Shown: positions 11,293-23,110 of the stretch, in pieces
Numbering within the stretch: the first letter of the stretch is position 1
How the letters are laid out: every line of letters begins with the position of its first letter
Program-made: the position numbers and the translations under genes
Assembly (NCBI RefSeq): GCF_003627815.1
Contig: NZ_CP032698.1
Coordinates: forward strand, 5,208,001-5,272,000
Reading direction: 5' to 3'
Length of the DNA: 64,000 nt
DNA from: Streptomyces hundungensis
Lineage (GTDB): Bacteria; Actinomycetota; Actinomycetes; Streptomycetales; Streptomycetaceae
The notes under the pieces: generated by a model
The model's database searches: none
Told to the model about the DNA's origin: nothing
The model's input: only the letters and a program-made list of their open reading frames with translations

Positions 11293-13308
11293 ATGACCCA
11301 AGAAGCTGGGCGCAAGACGTCCTGGGGCGGCCGGTTGCTCCAGGACGGGGCGCCCGGCGGTCCGGTGCTGCGCCTCGTCGTGCGCTGGTTGCGGCGTCCG
11401 CTGCTGCCCGCCGCACGGTTGTGGCGGCGCAACATCCAGCTGAGGGTGGTCGCGGCCACCTTGCTGATGTCGCTGGGCGTGGTCGTGCTGCTCGGCTTCG
11501 TGGTCATCGGGGCGGTGCGCAACGGCCTGCTCGAAACGAAGGAGAAGGCGGCCGAGAGCCAGTCCGCGGGCGGGTTCGCGGTCGCCAAGGACAAGGCCGG
11601 CTCCCCGGTCTCCTCCGGCGACGACAGCGCCTCGGGCGGCCGGGGATCGGGTTCCTCGGTGAGCTGGCGCAACGACCTGGTGACCCAGCTCGCGAGCAGC
11701 GGCCAGGGCGCCTTCTACGTCGTGGCCCTGGGCTCGGCCTCCTCCGACTCGGACTCGGCCTCCAGTAACCGGGGGCCGCGCGCCTCCGGCTACGTCGACC
11801 CCCGCGCGAGCGTTCCCCAGAGCCTGCGGGACAACGTCGACGCGGGTGTCGGCGCGTTCAAGACGTACACCTCGATCAAGTTCACCGACGGCCAGGAAGC
11901 CGAGCCCGGGCTTGTCGTGGGCACCCGGCTCAAGGACGTCGACGGGCAGTCCTACCAGCTCTACTACCTCTTCCCGCTGGTCCAGGAGGAGAAGTCGCTC
12001 ACCCTGGTCAAGACCACGCTGGCGACCGCGGGCCTGTTCGTCGTGGTGTTGCTCGGGGCGATCGCCTGGCTCGTGGTGCGGCAGGTGGTCACGCCGGTGC
12101 GGATGGCGGCCGGAGTCGCCGAACGGCTCTCCACGGGCGTGCTCAGAGAGCGCATGAAGGTCACCGGCGAGGACGACATCGCGCGGCTCGGCGAGGCCTT
12201 CAACAAGATGGCCCAGAACCTTCAGGTCAAGATCAACCAGCTGGAGGAGCTGTCGCGGATGCAGCGGCGGTTCGTCTCCGACGTCTCGCACGAGCTGCGC
12301 ACCCCGCTGACGACCGTACGGATGGCGGCCGATGTCATCCATGAGGCGCGGGCCGACTTCGATCCGGTCACGGCCCGCTCGGCCGAGCTCCTCGCCGGTC
12401 AGCTCGACCGTTTCGAGTCGCTGCTCGCCGACCTCCTGGAGATCAGCCGGTTCGACGCGGGCGCGGCCGCCCTGGAGGCCGAGCCGATAGACCTGCGCGA
12501 GGTCGTGCGCCGCGTGATCGAGGGCGCCGAGCCGCTGGCCGAACGCAAGGGCACCCGGATACGGGTGGCCGGCGACGAACAGCCCGTGGTCGCCGAGGCC
12601 GACGCGCGCCGCGTCGAGCGGGTGCTGCGCAACCTGGTCGTCAACGCCGTCGAGCACGGCGAGGGCCGGGACGTGGTGGTTCGCCTGGCGGCGGCCGGCG
12701 GCGCCGTCGCCGTCGCGGTACGGGACTACGGCGTCGGGCTCAAGCCGGGCGAGGCGACCCGGGTGTTCAACCGCTTCTGGCGGGCCGACCCGGCGCGCGC
12801 CCGTACCACCGGCGGCACCGGGCTCGGCCTGTCGATCGCCGTCGAGGACGCGCGCCTGCACGGCGGCTGGCTCCAGGCCTGGGGCGAGCCGGGCGGTGGC
12901 TCCCAGTTCCGGCTGACGCTGCCGCGTACCGCCGACGAGCCGCTGCGCGGATCGCCGATACCGCTGGAGCCGGAGGACTCACGGGCCGCCCGGGAGCGGG
13001 CCAGGACCGAGTCGGCGTCCTCACAGACGCAGGGCAACCGGCTCTCCACCGTGCCGACGCCCCGCCTGGACCGTTCGGCGCTGCCCGTGCCGCCCACGGC
13101 CCCGGTGCGCCCGCGCACCTCGGGACCGGGGGCGAGCCCCGCCGGGCTGCCCGGAGGCGGCGGTGGCCGGGTGGTGGCGCGGCTCCCCGACACGGAGCCG
13201 GGCACACGGGCGGGAAACGGGCGCGGGGACGGGCCGGGGGACGGCATGGCGAGCCCGGAGCGGCTCGCCGAAACGACTGACCAGGAGGGATCGGCCCGTG
13301 GGCGCTGA
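11293..13308 (+). CDS. mtrB: MtrB sensor histidine kinase
   Basis: A 671-residue membrane kinase, cognate partner of MtrA. Helix 1 lies at about residues 50-72 and helix 2 at about 240-262, with an extracellular sensor loop between them. HAMP follows, then HisKA with the phospho-accepting His in FVSDVSHELRTPLTTVR. The ATPase domain shows the N box NLVVNAVEHG, G1 DYGVGL and G2 GTGLGLSIAVEDA. The last 120 residues are Pro/Arg/Gly-rich and probably disordered. The ATG lies one base after the mtrA stop, and the last 11 bases overlap the start of lpqB. Confidence 0.96.
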   Translation: MTQEAGRKTSWGGRLLQDGAPGGPVLRLVVRWLRRPLLPAARLWRRNIQLRVVAATLLMSLGVVVLLGFVVIGAVRNGLLETKEKAAESQSAGGFAVAKDKAGSPVSSGDDSASGGRGSGSSVSWRNDLVTQLASSGQGAFYVVALGSASSDSDSASSNRGPRASGYVDPRASVPQSLRDNVDAGVGAFKTYTSIKFTDGQEAEPGLVVGTRLKDVDGQSYQLYYLFPLVQEEKSLTLVKTTLATAGLFVVVLLGAIAWLVVRQVVTPVRMAAGVAERLSTGVLRERMKVTGEDDIARLGEAFNKMAQNLQVKINQLEELSRMQRRFVSDVSHELRTPLTTVRMAADVIHEARADFDPVTARSAELLAGQLDRFESLLADLLEISRFDAGAAALEAEPIDLREVVRRVIEGAEPLAERKGTRIRVAGDEQPVVAEADARRVERVLRNLVVNAVEHGEGRDVVVRLAAAGGAVAVAVRDYGVGLKPGEATRVFNRFWRADPARARTTGGTGLGLSIAVEDARLHGGWLQAWGEPGGGSQFRLTLPRTADEPLRGSPIPLEPEDSRAARERARTESASSQTQGNRLSTVPTPRLDRSALPVPPTAPVRPRTSGPGASPAGLPGGGGGRVVARLPDTEPGTRAGNGRGDGPGDGMASPERLAETTDQEGSARGR

Positions 13309-15205
13309 CCGGGGGAGGGCCCGCGGCAAGCTGCTGGGGTCGGTGGTCGTGCTGGGCAGCGGTTCGCTGCTGGTGTCGGGCTGCGCGTCCATGCCCAGCA
13401 GCGGCGATGTGCACTCGGTGTCGGCGTCCCAGCGGGCCGATTCGCAGGTGCAGGTGTACGCCGTCCCGCCGCGGCCCGGGGCCGAGCCGAGCGAGATCGT
13501 CTCGGGCTTCCTGGAGGCCATGACCAGCGACGACCCTCAGTTCGCGATGGCCCGTCAGTATCTGACGCCGAAGGCCGCGACCGACTGGCGGGCGACCGAG
13601 GTCACCGTGCTCGCCGACGGACCCGACCCGCAGCCCACCCGGTCCGCCGACCGGGGCGCGGACGCGAACGGCTTCACCTTCACGGTCTCCGGCAAGCGCG
13701 TCGCCGTCATCGACAAGCACCACGCCTATCTGCCGACCGCGCCGCAGGAGGCCTACACCCAGACCATTCACCTGGTGCGCCAGAGCGGTGGCGACGGAAC
13801 GGGCCGGGAGTGGCGCATCGACGCGCTGCCGGAGGGGCTGCTGCTCGGCCAGTCCGACTTCCAGCGCATCTACCGCTCCGTGAACAAGTACTACTTCGCG
13901 GCGGGGCAGGACCGTCTCGTCGCCGACCCGGTGTACGTGCGCCAGCGCACGGACCCCGAGACGCAGATGAACCTGATCGCGCAGACGGTGCAGTCGGTCC
14001 TGGACGGCCCGACGAACTGGCTGAAACCCGTGGTCGCCTCGAAGTTTCCCTCGGGGACGGCGCTGAAGGGCGACACCAAGACGCTCGCCCTGGACGACCG
14101 CAACGCCCTGAAGGTGCCGCTGAACGACCGGGCCTCCAACGCCGACGAGGCGCAGTGCAAGCGCATGGCGGCCCAACTCCTGTTCACCTTGCGGGACTTG
14201 ACGACGGCACGGGTCGGCCAGGTGGAGCTCGACCGCTCCAACGGCTCCCAGCTCTGTGTGCTCAGCGGCGACCAGGCAGAGACGTACGCGCCCGACCGGA
14301 TGTCGACCAGTCCCGGCCAGTACTTCGTGGACGCGGCCGGGCACGTGGAGCGGATGCGGCCCGACGCGGGCGGCTCGGGCGCCGCCTCGGACGGCTCCGA
14401 CAGTTCCGACGGCTCGGACGCCTCGGTGATGACGGAGCCGGTGCAGGGCCCGTTCGGCAAGGGCGAGCAGCAGGTGCGTACCGTCGCGGTCTCGCGGGAC
14501 GAGAAGCGCGCGGCGGGGGTGTCGCCGGACGGCAGGTCGCTGTTGGTGGCCCCGCTCGCCTCCGGGAGCGCCCTGGTGCGCACCCTGGTGACCAGCGACG
14601 ACAAGAACGCGAAGGACGGCGGCCTCTCGGCGCCGAGCTGGGACGGGCGCGGCGATCTGTGGGTGGCCGACCGCGACGCGGCCAAACCGCGCCTGCTGCG
14701 CCTGGTGCGGGGCCAGGGGGAGCCGCAGACGGTCGACGTGGCCGGGCTCAACGGCGCGCGCGTCCAGCAGGTGCGGATGTCGGCGGACGGCGTGCGCGCC
14801 GCGCTGCTCGTGTCCGACGGCAGCCGTACGACGCTGAGGATTGGCCGGGTCGAGCGCAGTGGTGAGGGCGACAAGAGCGTGGTCTCGGTCGTCGAACTAC
14901 GGCCCGGGGCGCCGCAGATGGAGGATGTGACGGCCGTGTCCTGGGCCGGTCGCAGCCGGCTCGTGGTCGTCGGCAAGGAGACCGGCGGGGTATCCCAGCA
15001 GTTGCGCTATGTGCAGACGGACGGGTCGACGTCGGCCGCCGGCACGCTGCCGAGCGTCAACAAGGTCACCGATGTCGCGGCCACCGACGACGACCGGATG
15101 CCGCTGGTGGCGCACTCGCAGGAGGACGGCATCGTCCGGCTGCCGCCCGGCGCGAACTGGCGGACGGCCGTCAAGAAGGGCTCCGCGCCCGCCTATCCGG
15201 GCTGA
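13298..15205 (+). CDS. lpqB: LpqB lipoprotein, MtrAB accessory factor
   Basis: A 635-residue lipoprotein. The start is GTG at 13298, preceded by AGGAGG and overlapping the end of mtrB. A short Arg-rich N-terminus and hydrophobic stretch end in lipobox LVSGCAS, so the Cys would be lipidated and the protein held outside the membrane. A GerMN-type domain follows, then a C-terminal LpqB beta-propeller region. In mycobacteria LpqB interacts with the MtrB sensor domain; the operon mtrA-mtrB-lpqB supports the same role. The stop codon lies in a perfect 20-bp tandem duplication. Confidence 0.95.
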   Translation: MGADRGRARGKLLGSVVVLGSGSLLVSGCASMPSSGDVHSVSASQRADSQVQVYAVPPRPGAEPSEIVSGFLEAMTSDDPQFAMARQYLTPKAATDWRATEVTVLADGPDPQPTRSADRGADANGFTFTVSGKRVAVIDKHHAYLPTAPQEAYTQTIHLVRQSGGDGTGREWRIDALPEGLLLGQSDFQRIYRSVNKYYFAAGQDRLVADPVYVRQRTDPETQMNLIAQTVQSVLDGPTNWLKPVVASKFPSGTALKGDTKTLALDDRNALKVPLNDRASNADEAQCKRMAAQLLFTLRDLTTARVGQVELDRSNGSQLCVLSGDQAETYAPDRMSTSPGQYFVDAAGHVERMRPDAGGSGAASDGSDSSDGSDASVMTEPVQGPFGKGEQQVRTVAVSRDEKRAAGVSPDGRSLLVAPLASGSALVRTLVTSDDKNAKDGGLSAPSWDGRGDLWVADRDAAKPRLLRLVRGQGEPQTVDVAGLNGARVQQVRMSADGVRAALLVSDGSRTTLRIGRVERSGEGDKSVVSVVELRPGAPQMEDVTAVSWAGRSRLVVVGKETGGVSQQLRYVQTDGSTSAAGTLPSVNKVTDVAATDDDRMPLVAHSQEDGIVRLPPGANWRTAVKKGSAPAYPG

Positions 15206-15227
15206 CCCCCGCCTATCCGGGCTGACC
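15188..15227. repeat. 20-bp perfect tandem duplication over the lpqB stop
   Basis: The 20-base unit CCCGCCTATCCGGGCTGACC occurs at 15188-15207 and again at 15208-15227 with no mismatch. The first copy carries the last codons and TGA of lpqB; the second is untranslated. It looks like a recent slippage duplication. Confidence 0.9.
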
Positions 15228-15234
15228 GCCGGGG

Positions 15235-15269
15235 CTGTGGACGAGTTGTCCACAGGCGAGTTGTCCACA
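15235..15269. promoter_or_regulatory. cluster of DnaA-box-like sites
   Basis: TTGTCCACA, the Streptomyces-type DnaA box, occurs at 15246-15254 and 15261-15269. A related site in the opposite orientation (TGTGGACGA, 15236-15244) makes CTGTGGAC-GAGTT-GTCCACAG an 8-bp inverted repeat. The sites fill the lpqB-comF gap, 40-75 bases before comF. They may titrate DnaA or regulate comF; this is not an origin, as no dnaA or dnaN is near. Confidence 0.6.
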
Positions 15270-15309
15270 GGGGTGGCCGCCCACCGACCCCCTTGGCACA
15301 GTGGAGGCC

Positions 15310-16143
15310 ATGCGGGGGTGGTGGCGGGAGTTCTCCGGCCTTGTGCTGCCGACCGCCTGCGGCGGCTGCGGCAGGCAGCACACGGCGCTGTGCGAGGGAT
15401 GCCGGGCGGCGCTGACCGAGGCCCCCGCACGCCGGGTGCGTCCGGTGCCGGCGCCAGTCGGGCTGCCCCCGGTGTACGCGGCCGCGCCCTACGAGGACGC
15501 GGTGCGCGCGGTGCTGCTCGGCCACAAGGAGCGGGGCGCCCTCGCTCTCGCCGGGGTGCTCGGTCAGGCGCTGGCGGGTGCGGCGCTGGCCGCGGCCGGT
15601 TCCGCCCGTGGGGAGCGGGGGCCGCTGCTGCTGGTCCCGGTGCCGTCGTCGCGGCGTGCGGTGCGGGCCCGTGGACATGACGCGACCCGGCGCATGGCGC
15701 TGGCGGCCGCCGCCGAGCTGCGCCGGACGGGGACCGACGCCCGGGTGGCCGCGGTCCTGCGCCAGCGTCGCGCCGTCGCCGACCAGGCGGGCCTGAGCGC
15801 CCGCCAGCGGCTCGCGAATCTCTCCGGTGCTCTGGTGGTCGCGGGCGGCGGCGCGGGGCTGCTGGCGGGCGGTCAGGTGGTCGTGGTGGACGATCTGATG
15901 ACCACGGGGGCATCTCTGGTGGATGCGGCGCGTGCGATCCGTGCGGCTGGGGTAGGCGGTCGTCACACGGACGCCTCCGGCGGTGGTCGGAGCCCGTCGC
16001 GGGAAATTCCGGGATTTCCCCGGGCGGGCGCCGGGCTCGGTCGCCGGGGAGCCGGATCGGTGGCGTGGGACGGCGACGTTCCGCGCCCGGTGGCCGCCGT
16101 CGTCGCGGCCACTCCGGAATCGTTCGCGATAAACCGGAACTGA
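15310..16143 (+). CDS. ComF-family phosphoribosyltransferase-like protein
   Basis: A 277-residue protein from the ATG at 15310 (a GTG at 15301 is the alternative; neither has a well-spaced ribosome site). The N-terminus has a zinc ribbon CGGCGRQHTALCEGC. The PRPP-binding loop VVVVDDLMTTGAS (near residue 195) is intact, as is the VPSSRRAVRARGHD segment. ComF proteins act in DNA uptake in competent bacteria; the role in Streptomyces is unknown. About 45 residues rich in Gly/Arg/Ser (about 220-262) lie between the PRPP domain and the usual final strand VAAVVAATPESFAINRN, which looks like an insertion. Confidence 0.85.
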   Translation: MRGWWREFSGLVLPTACGGCGRQHTALCEGCRAALTEAPARRVRPVPAPVGLPPVYAAAPYEDAVRAVLLGHKERGALALAGVLGQALAGAALAAAGSARGERGPLLLVPVPSSRRAVRARGHDATRRMALAAAAELRRTGTDARVAAVLRQRRAVADQAGLSARQRLANLSGALVVAGGGAGLLAGGQVVVVDDLMTTGASLVDAARAIRAAGVGGRHTDASGGGRSPSREIPGFPRAGAGLGRRGAGSVAWDGDVPRPVAAVVAATPESFAINRN

Positions 16144-16453
16144 CCGAGAATCTGCATCGTTGCAGGTAGGGAGAGGGCAGGAGCACTCGAGTGGAGGTAC
16201 GTGCGGGTAGCGGGTGCCGACAAGCGGCCGAGAGAGCTATGTTCGGTTGTGAGGAATGGCGAAAGCCCGTTCACTTAATGCACGGCTGAGCTTCGGCGCG
16301 TTTTCACTTACCCCCGAGTGGGTGGGGTGGGGATCTTCTCGACGGGGGAGGAGGTGATACGTCACCGAGTCCGACGCCCCGGCACTCACCGGGGTCTGGT
16401 GCAAAAGGGAGCAGCTCCGCCAGAGGCGGAGTGATCCGGGAACGGAGTTCTGC
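16144..16453 (+). promoter_or_regulatory. hpf upstream region with leader hairpins
   Basis: No gene is seen in these 310 bases. Near the 3' end are two compact inverted repeats: CCCCGG-cactca-CCGGGG (about 16376-16393) and CTCCGCC-aga-GGCGGAG (16415-16431), just before the hpf start. They would fold in the mRNA leader and could influence translation. No promoter could be assigned with confidence. Confidence 0.45.
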
Positions 16454-17143
16454 GTGGACATCGTCGTCAAGGGCCGCAAGACCGAGGTGCCCGAGCGGTT
16501 CCGCAAGCACGTGGCCGAGAAGCTGAAGCTGGAGAAGATCCAGAAGCTCGACGGCAAGGTAATCAGCCTCGACGTCGAGGTGTCCAAGGAACACAACCCG
16601 CGGCAGGCGGACCGCTCGGACCGGGTGGAGATCACCCTCCACTCGCGAGGCCCGGTGATCCGTGCGGAGGCGGCGGCGGCGGACCCGTACGCGGCGCTCG
16701 ACCTGGCGACGGGCAAGCTGGAGGCCCGGCTGCGCAAGCAGCACGACAAGCGCTACACGCGCCGCGGCAACGGCCGTCTCTCCGCCGCCGAGGTCGTCGA
16801 TGTCGTGCCGGGTGTCGCGGAGTTGAACGGAAACGGCAAGCCTGTGGACGCTTCGGACGAAGACCGCGTGCCCACCACCAGGATCGGCTCGCTCGAAGTA
16901 CAGGGCGAAGGACCGCTGGTGGTGCGCGAGAAGACACACACAGCAGCCCCGATGACGCTCGACCAGGCGCTGTACGAGATGGAACTGGTCGGGCACGACT
17001 TCTATCTGTTCGTCGACTCGGAAACCAAGCACCCCAGCGTCGTCTACCGGCGACACGCCTACGACTACGGCGTCATCCGCCTGGAGAGCGACCCCCTCTC
17101 CGGTGAGGACGCGAGCGGCGCGGGCGGTGCGCTGGGCGGCTGA
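16454..17143 (+). CDS. hpf: long-form ribosome hibernation promoting factor
   Basis: A 229-residue protein from a GTG start (VDIVVKGRKTEVPERF). The N-terminal S30AE/YfiA domain spans residues 1-100; the C-terminal dimerisation domain begins around residue 160 with APMTLDQALYEMELVGHDFYLF and ends VIRLESDP. Two domains make it the long form, which pairs 70S ribosomes into inactive 100S dimers under stress or stationary phase. It lies in the conserved comF-hpf-LuxR-secA order. Confidence 0.94.
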   Translation: MDIVVKGRKTEVPERFRKHVAEKLKLEKIQKLDGKVISLDVEVSKEHNPRQADRSDRVEITLHSRGPVIRAEAAAADPYAALDLATGKLEARLRKQHDKRYTRRGNGRLSAAEVVDVVPGVAELNGNGKPVDASDEDRVPTTRIGSLEVQGEGPLVVREKTHTAAPMTLDQALYEMELVGHDFYLFVDSETKHPSVVYRRHAYDYGVIRLESDPLSGEDASGAGGALGG

Positions 17144-17392
17144 GGCCCGCCCGGAAGGCTTGCGAACAAATCGTCGGCCGGCGCGCTGAACGTCTGAGAA
17201 CGGCGCTCCGTACCCACGAGTGAAGGTGCCCCTGGAAGCCCTGTGCGCCCCCAGGGGCACCACCGTGCCACCACGGGAACACCCTTCTGTCGGCCAGGCA
17301 TGAAATCATGGCGTCGCACGCCAACCGCAGCTCCCTGGAGCGGGGTTGGTGCAGCACACCAACTCGGGCCACGGCCTTCAGGGGGAGGAACG

Positions 17393-18151
17393 ATGGCGGA
17401 CAGCTTCGGGCCGGTGCACGACGGTTCCTATGCCGACAGCCCGAACGGCGGTGACCGCGACTGCGGCATGGATCTCGGCGACCCGCGCAAGGAGCCGATC
17501 CGGGTCCTGGTGGTCGACGACCACGCGCTCTTCCGCCGGGGCCTTGAGATCGTGCTGGCCGCCGAGGAGGACATCCAGGTCGTCGGCGAGGCCGGGGACG
17601 GCGCGGAAGCGGTGGACAAGGCGGCCGACCTGCTGCCGGACATCGTGCTGATGGACGTACGGATGCCTCGCCGTGGCGGCATCGAGGCCTGCACCTCCAT
17701 CAAGGAGGTGGCCCCCAGCGCGAAGATCATCATGCTGACGATCAGTGACGAGGAGGCCGACCTCTACGACGCGATCAAGGCGGGCGCGACCGGCTATCTC
17801 CTCAAGGAGATCTCCACCGACGAGGTCTCGACCGCGATCCGGGCGGTGGCCGACGGCCAGTCGCAGATCAGCCCCTCGATGGCCTCCAAGCTGCTCACCG
17901 AGTTCAAGTCGATGATCCAGCGCACCGACGAGCGCCGCCTGGTGCCGGCGCCCCGGCTCACCGACCGTGAGTTGGAGGTGCTCAAACTGGTCGCCACGGG
18001 GATGAACAACCGTGACATCGCCAAGCAGTTGTTCATCTCCGAGAACACCGTGAAGAACCATGTGCGCAACATCCTGGAGAAGCTTCAGCTGCACTCCCGG
18101 ATGGAGGCGGTGGTCTACGCGATGCGCGAGAAGATCCTGGAGATCAGATAG
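17393..18151 (+). CDS. LuxR/NarL-type response regulator
   Basis: A 252-residue regulator. The ATG at 17393 follows GGGGGAGG at good spacing. A receiver domain begins near residue 36 ([19 protein letters not shown]) with phospho-acceptor Asp in [13 protein letters not shown]. The C-terminal LuxR helix-turn-helix is [18 protein letters not shown] with [20 protein letters not shown] in the recognition helices. No kinase gene is adjacent, so it is an orphan in this window. Its last 8 bases overlap the end of the converging winged-helix gene. Confidence 0.93.
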   Translation: MADSFGPVHDGSYADSPNGGDRDCGMDLGDPRKEPIRVLVVDDHALFRRGLEIVLAAEEDIQVVGEAGDGAEAVDKAADLLPDIVLMDVRMPRRGGIEACTSIKEVAPSAKIIMLTISDEEADLYDAIKAGATGYLLKEISTDEVSTAIRAVADGQSQISPSMASKLLTEFKSMIQRTDERRLVPAPRLTDRELEVLKLVATGMNNRDIAKQLFISENTVKNHVRNILEKLQLHSRMEAVVYAMREKILEIR

Positions 18152-19310
18152 CCAGCGCCTCGGTGAGCGCCGCCGCCTCCCGCGGTGTCCCGGCCCGCTC
18201 GACGCGTACGGTCTCGCACCCCACCCACGCCGCCGCCTCCAACAGGGCCTGCGCCATGGGCCGGACGGCCTTCGGCGAGGCCAGCGAGACCTGTTTGGCG
18301 ACCAGGGTGCGGCCTTCGCGCGCCGGGTCCACCCGCCCCACCAGCCGCCCGCCGGAGAGCAGCGGCATCGCGAAGTACCCGTGAATCCGCTTGGGTTTGG
18401 GGACGTACGCCTCCAGGCGGTGGGCAAAGCCGAAGATGCGCTCGGTGCGGGCGCGGTCCCAGACCAGTGAGTCGAACGGGGACAGCAACGTGGTGCGGTG
18501 ACGGCCGCGCGGCTCGGTGGCCAGCGCCAGGGGATCCGCCCAGGCGGGTTTGGACCAGCCTTGCACGGTGACCGGCACGAGGCCCGATTCGGCGACCACC
18601 GCGTCGAACTGCTCGCCCTTGAGCCGGTGGTAGTCCGCGATGTCCGCGCGGGTGCCCACGCCGAGCGACTGCCCGGCGAGCCGCACCAGGCGGCGCAGGC
18701 ACTCGGCGTCGTCCAGGTCGTCGTGGAGCAGCGCGTCCGGAATGGCCCGCTCCGCCAGGTCGTAGACCCGCTTCCAGCCGCGCCGCTGCGTACACACCAC
18801 CTCGCCGTACATCAGCGCCCGCTCGACGGCGACCTTGGACGCCGACCAGTCCCACCACTCGCCCTTGTTCTTGGCGCCGCCCAAGTCCGTTGCCGTGAGC
18901 GGGCCTTCGGCGCGCAGCTGCTTGATCACCTGCTCATAGGCGCCGTCCGGCAGCTCGTGCCCCCAGTGCGGCCGTGAGCGGTAGGCGCGACGGCGGAACG
19001 CGAAGTGCGGCCACTCCTCGACGGGGAGCACACAGGCCGCGTGCGACCAGTACTCGAAGGAGTGGCCACCGCCCCAGTACGCCTCCTCCACGGCCGTGCG
19101 GCCGACCGCCCCGAGGCGCGCGTACGGGACGAGTTCGTGCGAGCGGGCCAGCACCGAGATGGTGTCGAGCTGGACCGCGCCCAGGTGACGCAGCACCCCG
19201 CGCACCCCGCCCCGCCGGTCGGCCGCGCCGAGGAATCCCTGGGCGCGCAGGGCTATGCGGCGGGCCTCGTCGGCGGACAGTTCGGCGGCGGGAGGCGGGG
19301 AACTCGTCAT
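18144..19310 (-). CDS. winged-helix protein of the YcaQ/AlkZ-like family
   Basis: A 388-residue protein from the ATG at 19310 ([12 protein letters not shown]). It carries the HTH_42 pattern, with [23 protein letters not shown] near residue 60 matching the QxD motif of crosslink-repair glycosylases of the YcaQ family. Conserved [12 protein letters not shown] and the [18 protein letters not shown] segment near the C-terminus also fit. Members unhook DNA interstrand crosslinks or modified bases; whether this copy has that activity is inferred. It ends inside the last 8 bases of the response regulator gene. Confidence 0.82.
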   Translation of the reverse strand: MTSSPPPAAELSADEARRIALRAQGFLGAADRRGGVRGVLRHLGAVQLDTISVLARSHELVPYARLGAVGRTAVEEAYWGGGHSFEYWSHAACVLPVEEWPHFAFRRRAYRSRPHWGHELPDGAYEQVIKQLRAEGPLTATDLGGAKNKGEWWDWSASKVAVERALMYGEVVCTQRRGWKRVYDLAERAIPDALLHDDLDDAECLRRLVRLAGQSLGVGTRADIADYHRLKGEQFDAVVAESGLVPVTVQGWSKPAWADPLALATEPRGRHRTTLLSPFDSLVWDRARTERIFGFAHRLEAYVPKPKRIHGYFAMPLLSGGRLVGRVDPAREGRTLVAKQVSLASPKAVRPMAQALLEAAAWVGCETVRVERAGTPREAAALTEALAI

Positions 19311-19367
19311 GCTCCGCACGATAGTGGCCGCCACTGACAACGCGGCGGGGTGATCGGCTCCGGGCGG

Positions 19368-19940
19368 TCAGCCCCGCGCGGGAAGGTAGGGCAGGACGCC
19401 GGGCAGCCCCAGGTCCGAGGGGAGCAGGGCGCCCACCCAGGCGTCCCGGCGTACGCCCTGGTGCACGGTCGCCGAGCGCAGGGTGCCCTCCATGACGAAG
19501 CCCACCTTCAGGGCGACCGCCCGGGACGCCTCGTTGCCCACCTCGGCCCGCCATTCCAGCCGGTCCACCGCGGCCGCCTCGAAGGCCCAGCGGGCCGCCC
19601 TGGTCGCGGCCTCCACCATGTAGCCGCGGCCCCGGTGCTCCTTGGCCGTCCAGAAACCCAGCTCGGCGAGGCCCGGGCCGCGCCTCGTCACGCCGAGCAT
19701 CGCTACCAGAGCCGTGCCGTCGGCAGTAAGTACTGCGAAGGTGTAGCCGCTGTCGTCGCGCCAGGCGTCCGGGGCCTGCGCCGAGGTGAAGCTCTCCGCG
19801 TGCTCGCGCAGATACGGCGAGGGGACGGTGGTCCAGCGCTGGATGGCGGGGTCCTGGCAAGCGGCATGGGTGGCGTCGGCGTCCTCGGGCCCGACGGGGC
19901 GCAGCAGGAGGCGTTCGGTGGTCAGCGTCACGGGGTCCAT
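19368..19940 (-). CDS. GNAT-family N-acetyltransferase (RimJ-like)
   Basis: A 190-residue protein starting [15 protein letters not shown], the normal beginning of RimJ/RimL-type acetyltransferases. The acetyl-CoA loop region is [29 protein letters not shown], followed by [24 protein letters not shown] and MEGTLRS, all typical. The substrate, protein N-terminus or small amine, cannot be told. It is a single gene, divergent from secA. Confidence 0.9.
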   Translation of the reverse strand: MDPVTLTTERLLLRPVGPEDADATHAACQDPAIQRWTTVPSPYLREHAESFTSAQAPDAWRDDSGYTFAVLTADGTALVAMLGVTRRGPGLAELGFWTAKEHRGRGYMVEAATRAARWAFEAAAVDRLEWRAEVGNEASRAVALKVGFVMEGTLRSATVHQGVRRDAWVGALLPSDLGLPGVLPYLPARG

Positions 19941-20137
19941 CGCCCGATTCTGTGGGGCCGTGGCCGCGGCAACCACCTCATTTCGCCGCTGCCCCGGCAC
20001 CTTCGGACAGTCCCGTCCGTTGTCGTGACAGCAGACCTCCCGGCGCGGCCGGGTCCTCGCATACGATGACCGTTGCTGTATCCACACCCATAGCCACTCG
20101 ACCGCGCCAGGCCCGACCGGCAAGGAGACCAACCCCC

Positions 20138-22963
<2,826 letters not shown>

Positions 22964-22982
22964 CCGGCGCTCGTACGCCGCC

Positions 22983-23017
22983 GAGGGGCCCGACACCGGG
23001 AAGGTGCCGGGCCCCTC
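22983..23017 (+). terminator. secA terminator hairpin
   Basis: Arms GAGGGGCCCGACACC (22983-22997) and GGTGCCGGGCCCCTC (23003-23017) pair at 14 of 15 positions, with loop GGGAA. It begins 20 bases after the secA stop. There is no T tract. Confidence 0.75.
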
Positions 23018-23110
23018 GCTGTGCCGGGGGCCCTTCGCCATGCCGCGCCCCTCGCTATGTCCGGGAGGCCCCAAGCCTTCGCTCTGCCCGGCCCCGCTAT
23101 GCCCGGACCC
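23013..23110. repeat. degenerate ~20-bp repeats after secA
   Basis: Four to five imperfect copies of a unit like TTCGCTATGCCCGGGGCCCC follow one another, varying in the middle (CTGTGCC, CCATGCC, CTATGTC, CTCTGCC, CTATGCC). They start in the 3' arm of the secA terminator and run into the end of the Rv3235-like gene. Confidence 0.6.

Noticed and set aside
15235..15269. Replication origin
   Set aside because: Only two or three DnaA-type boxes and no dnaA, dnaN or AT-rich unwinding region nearby.
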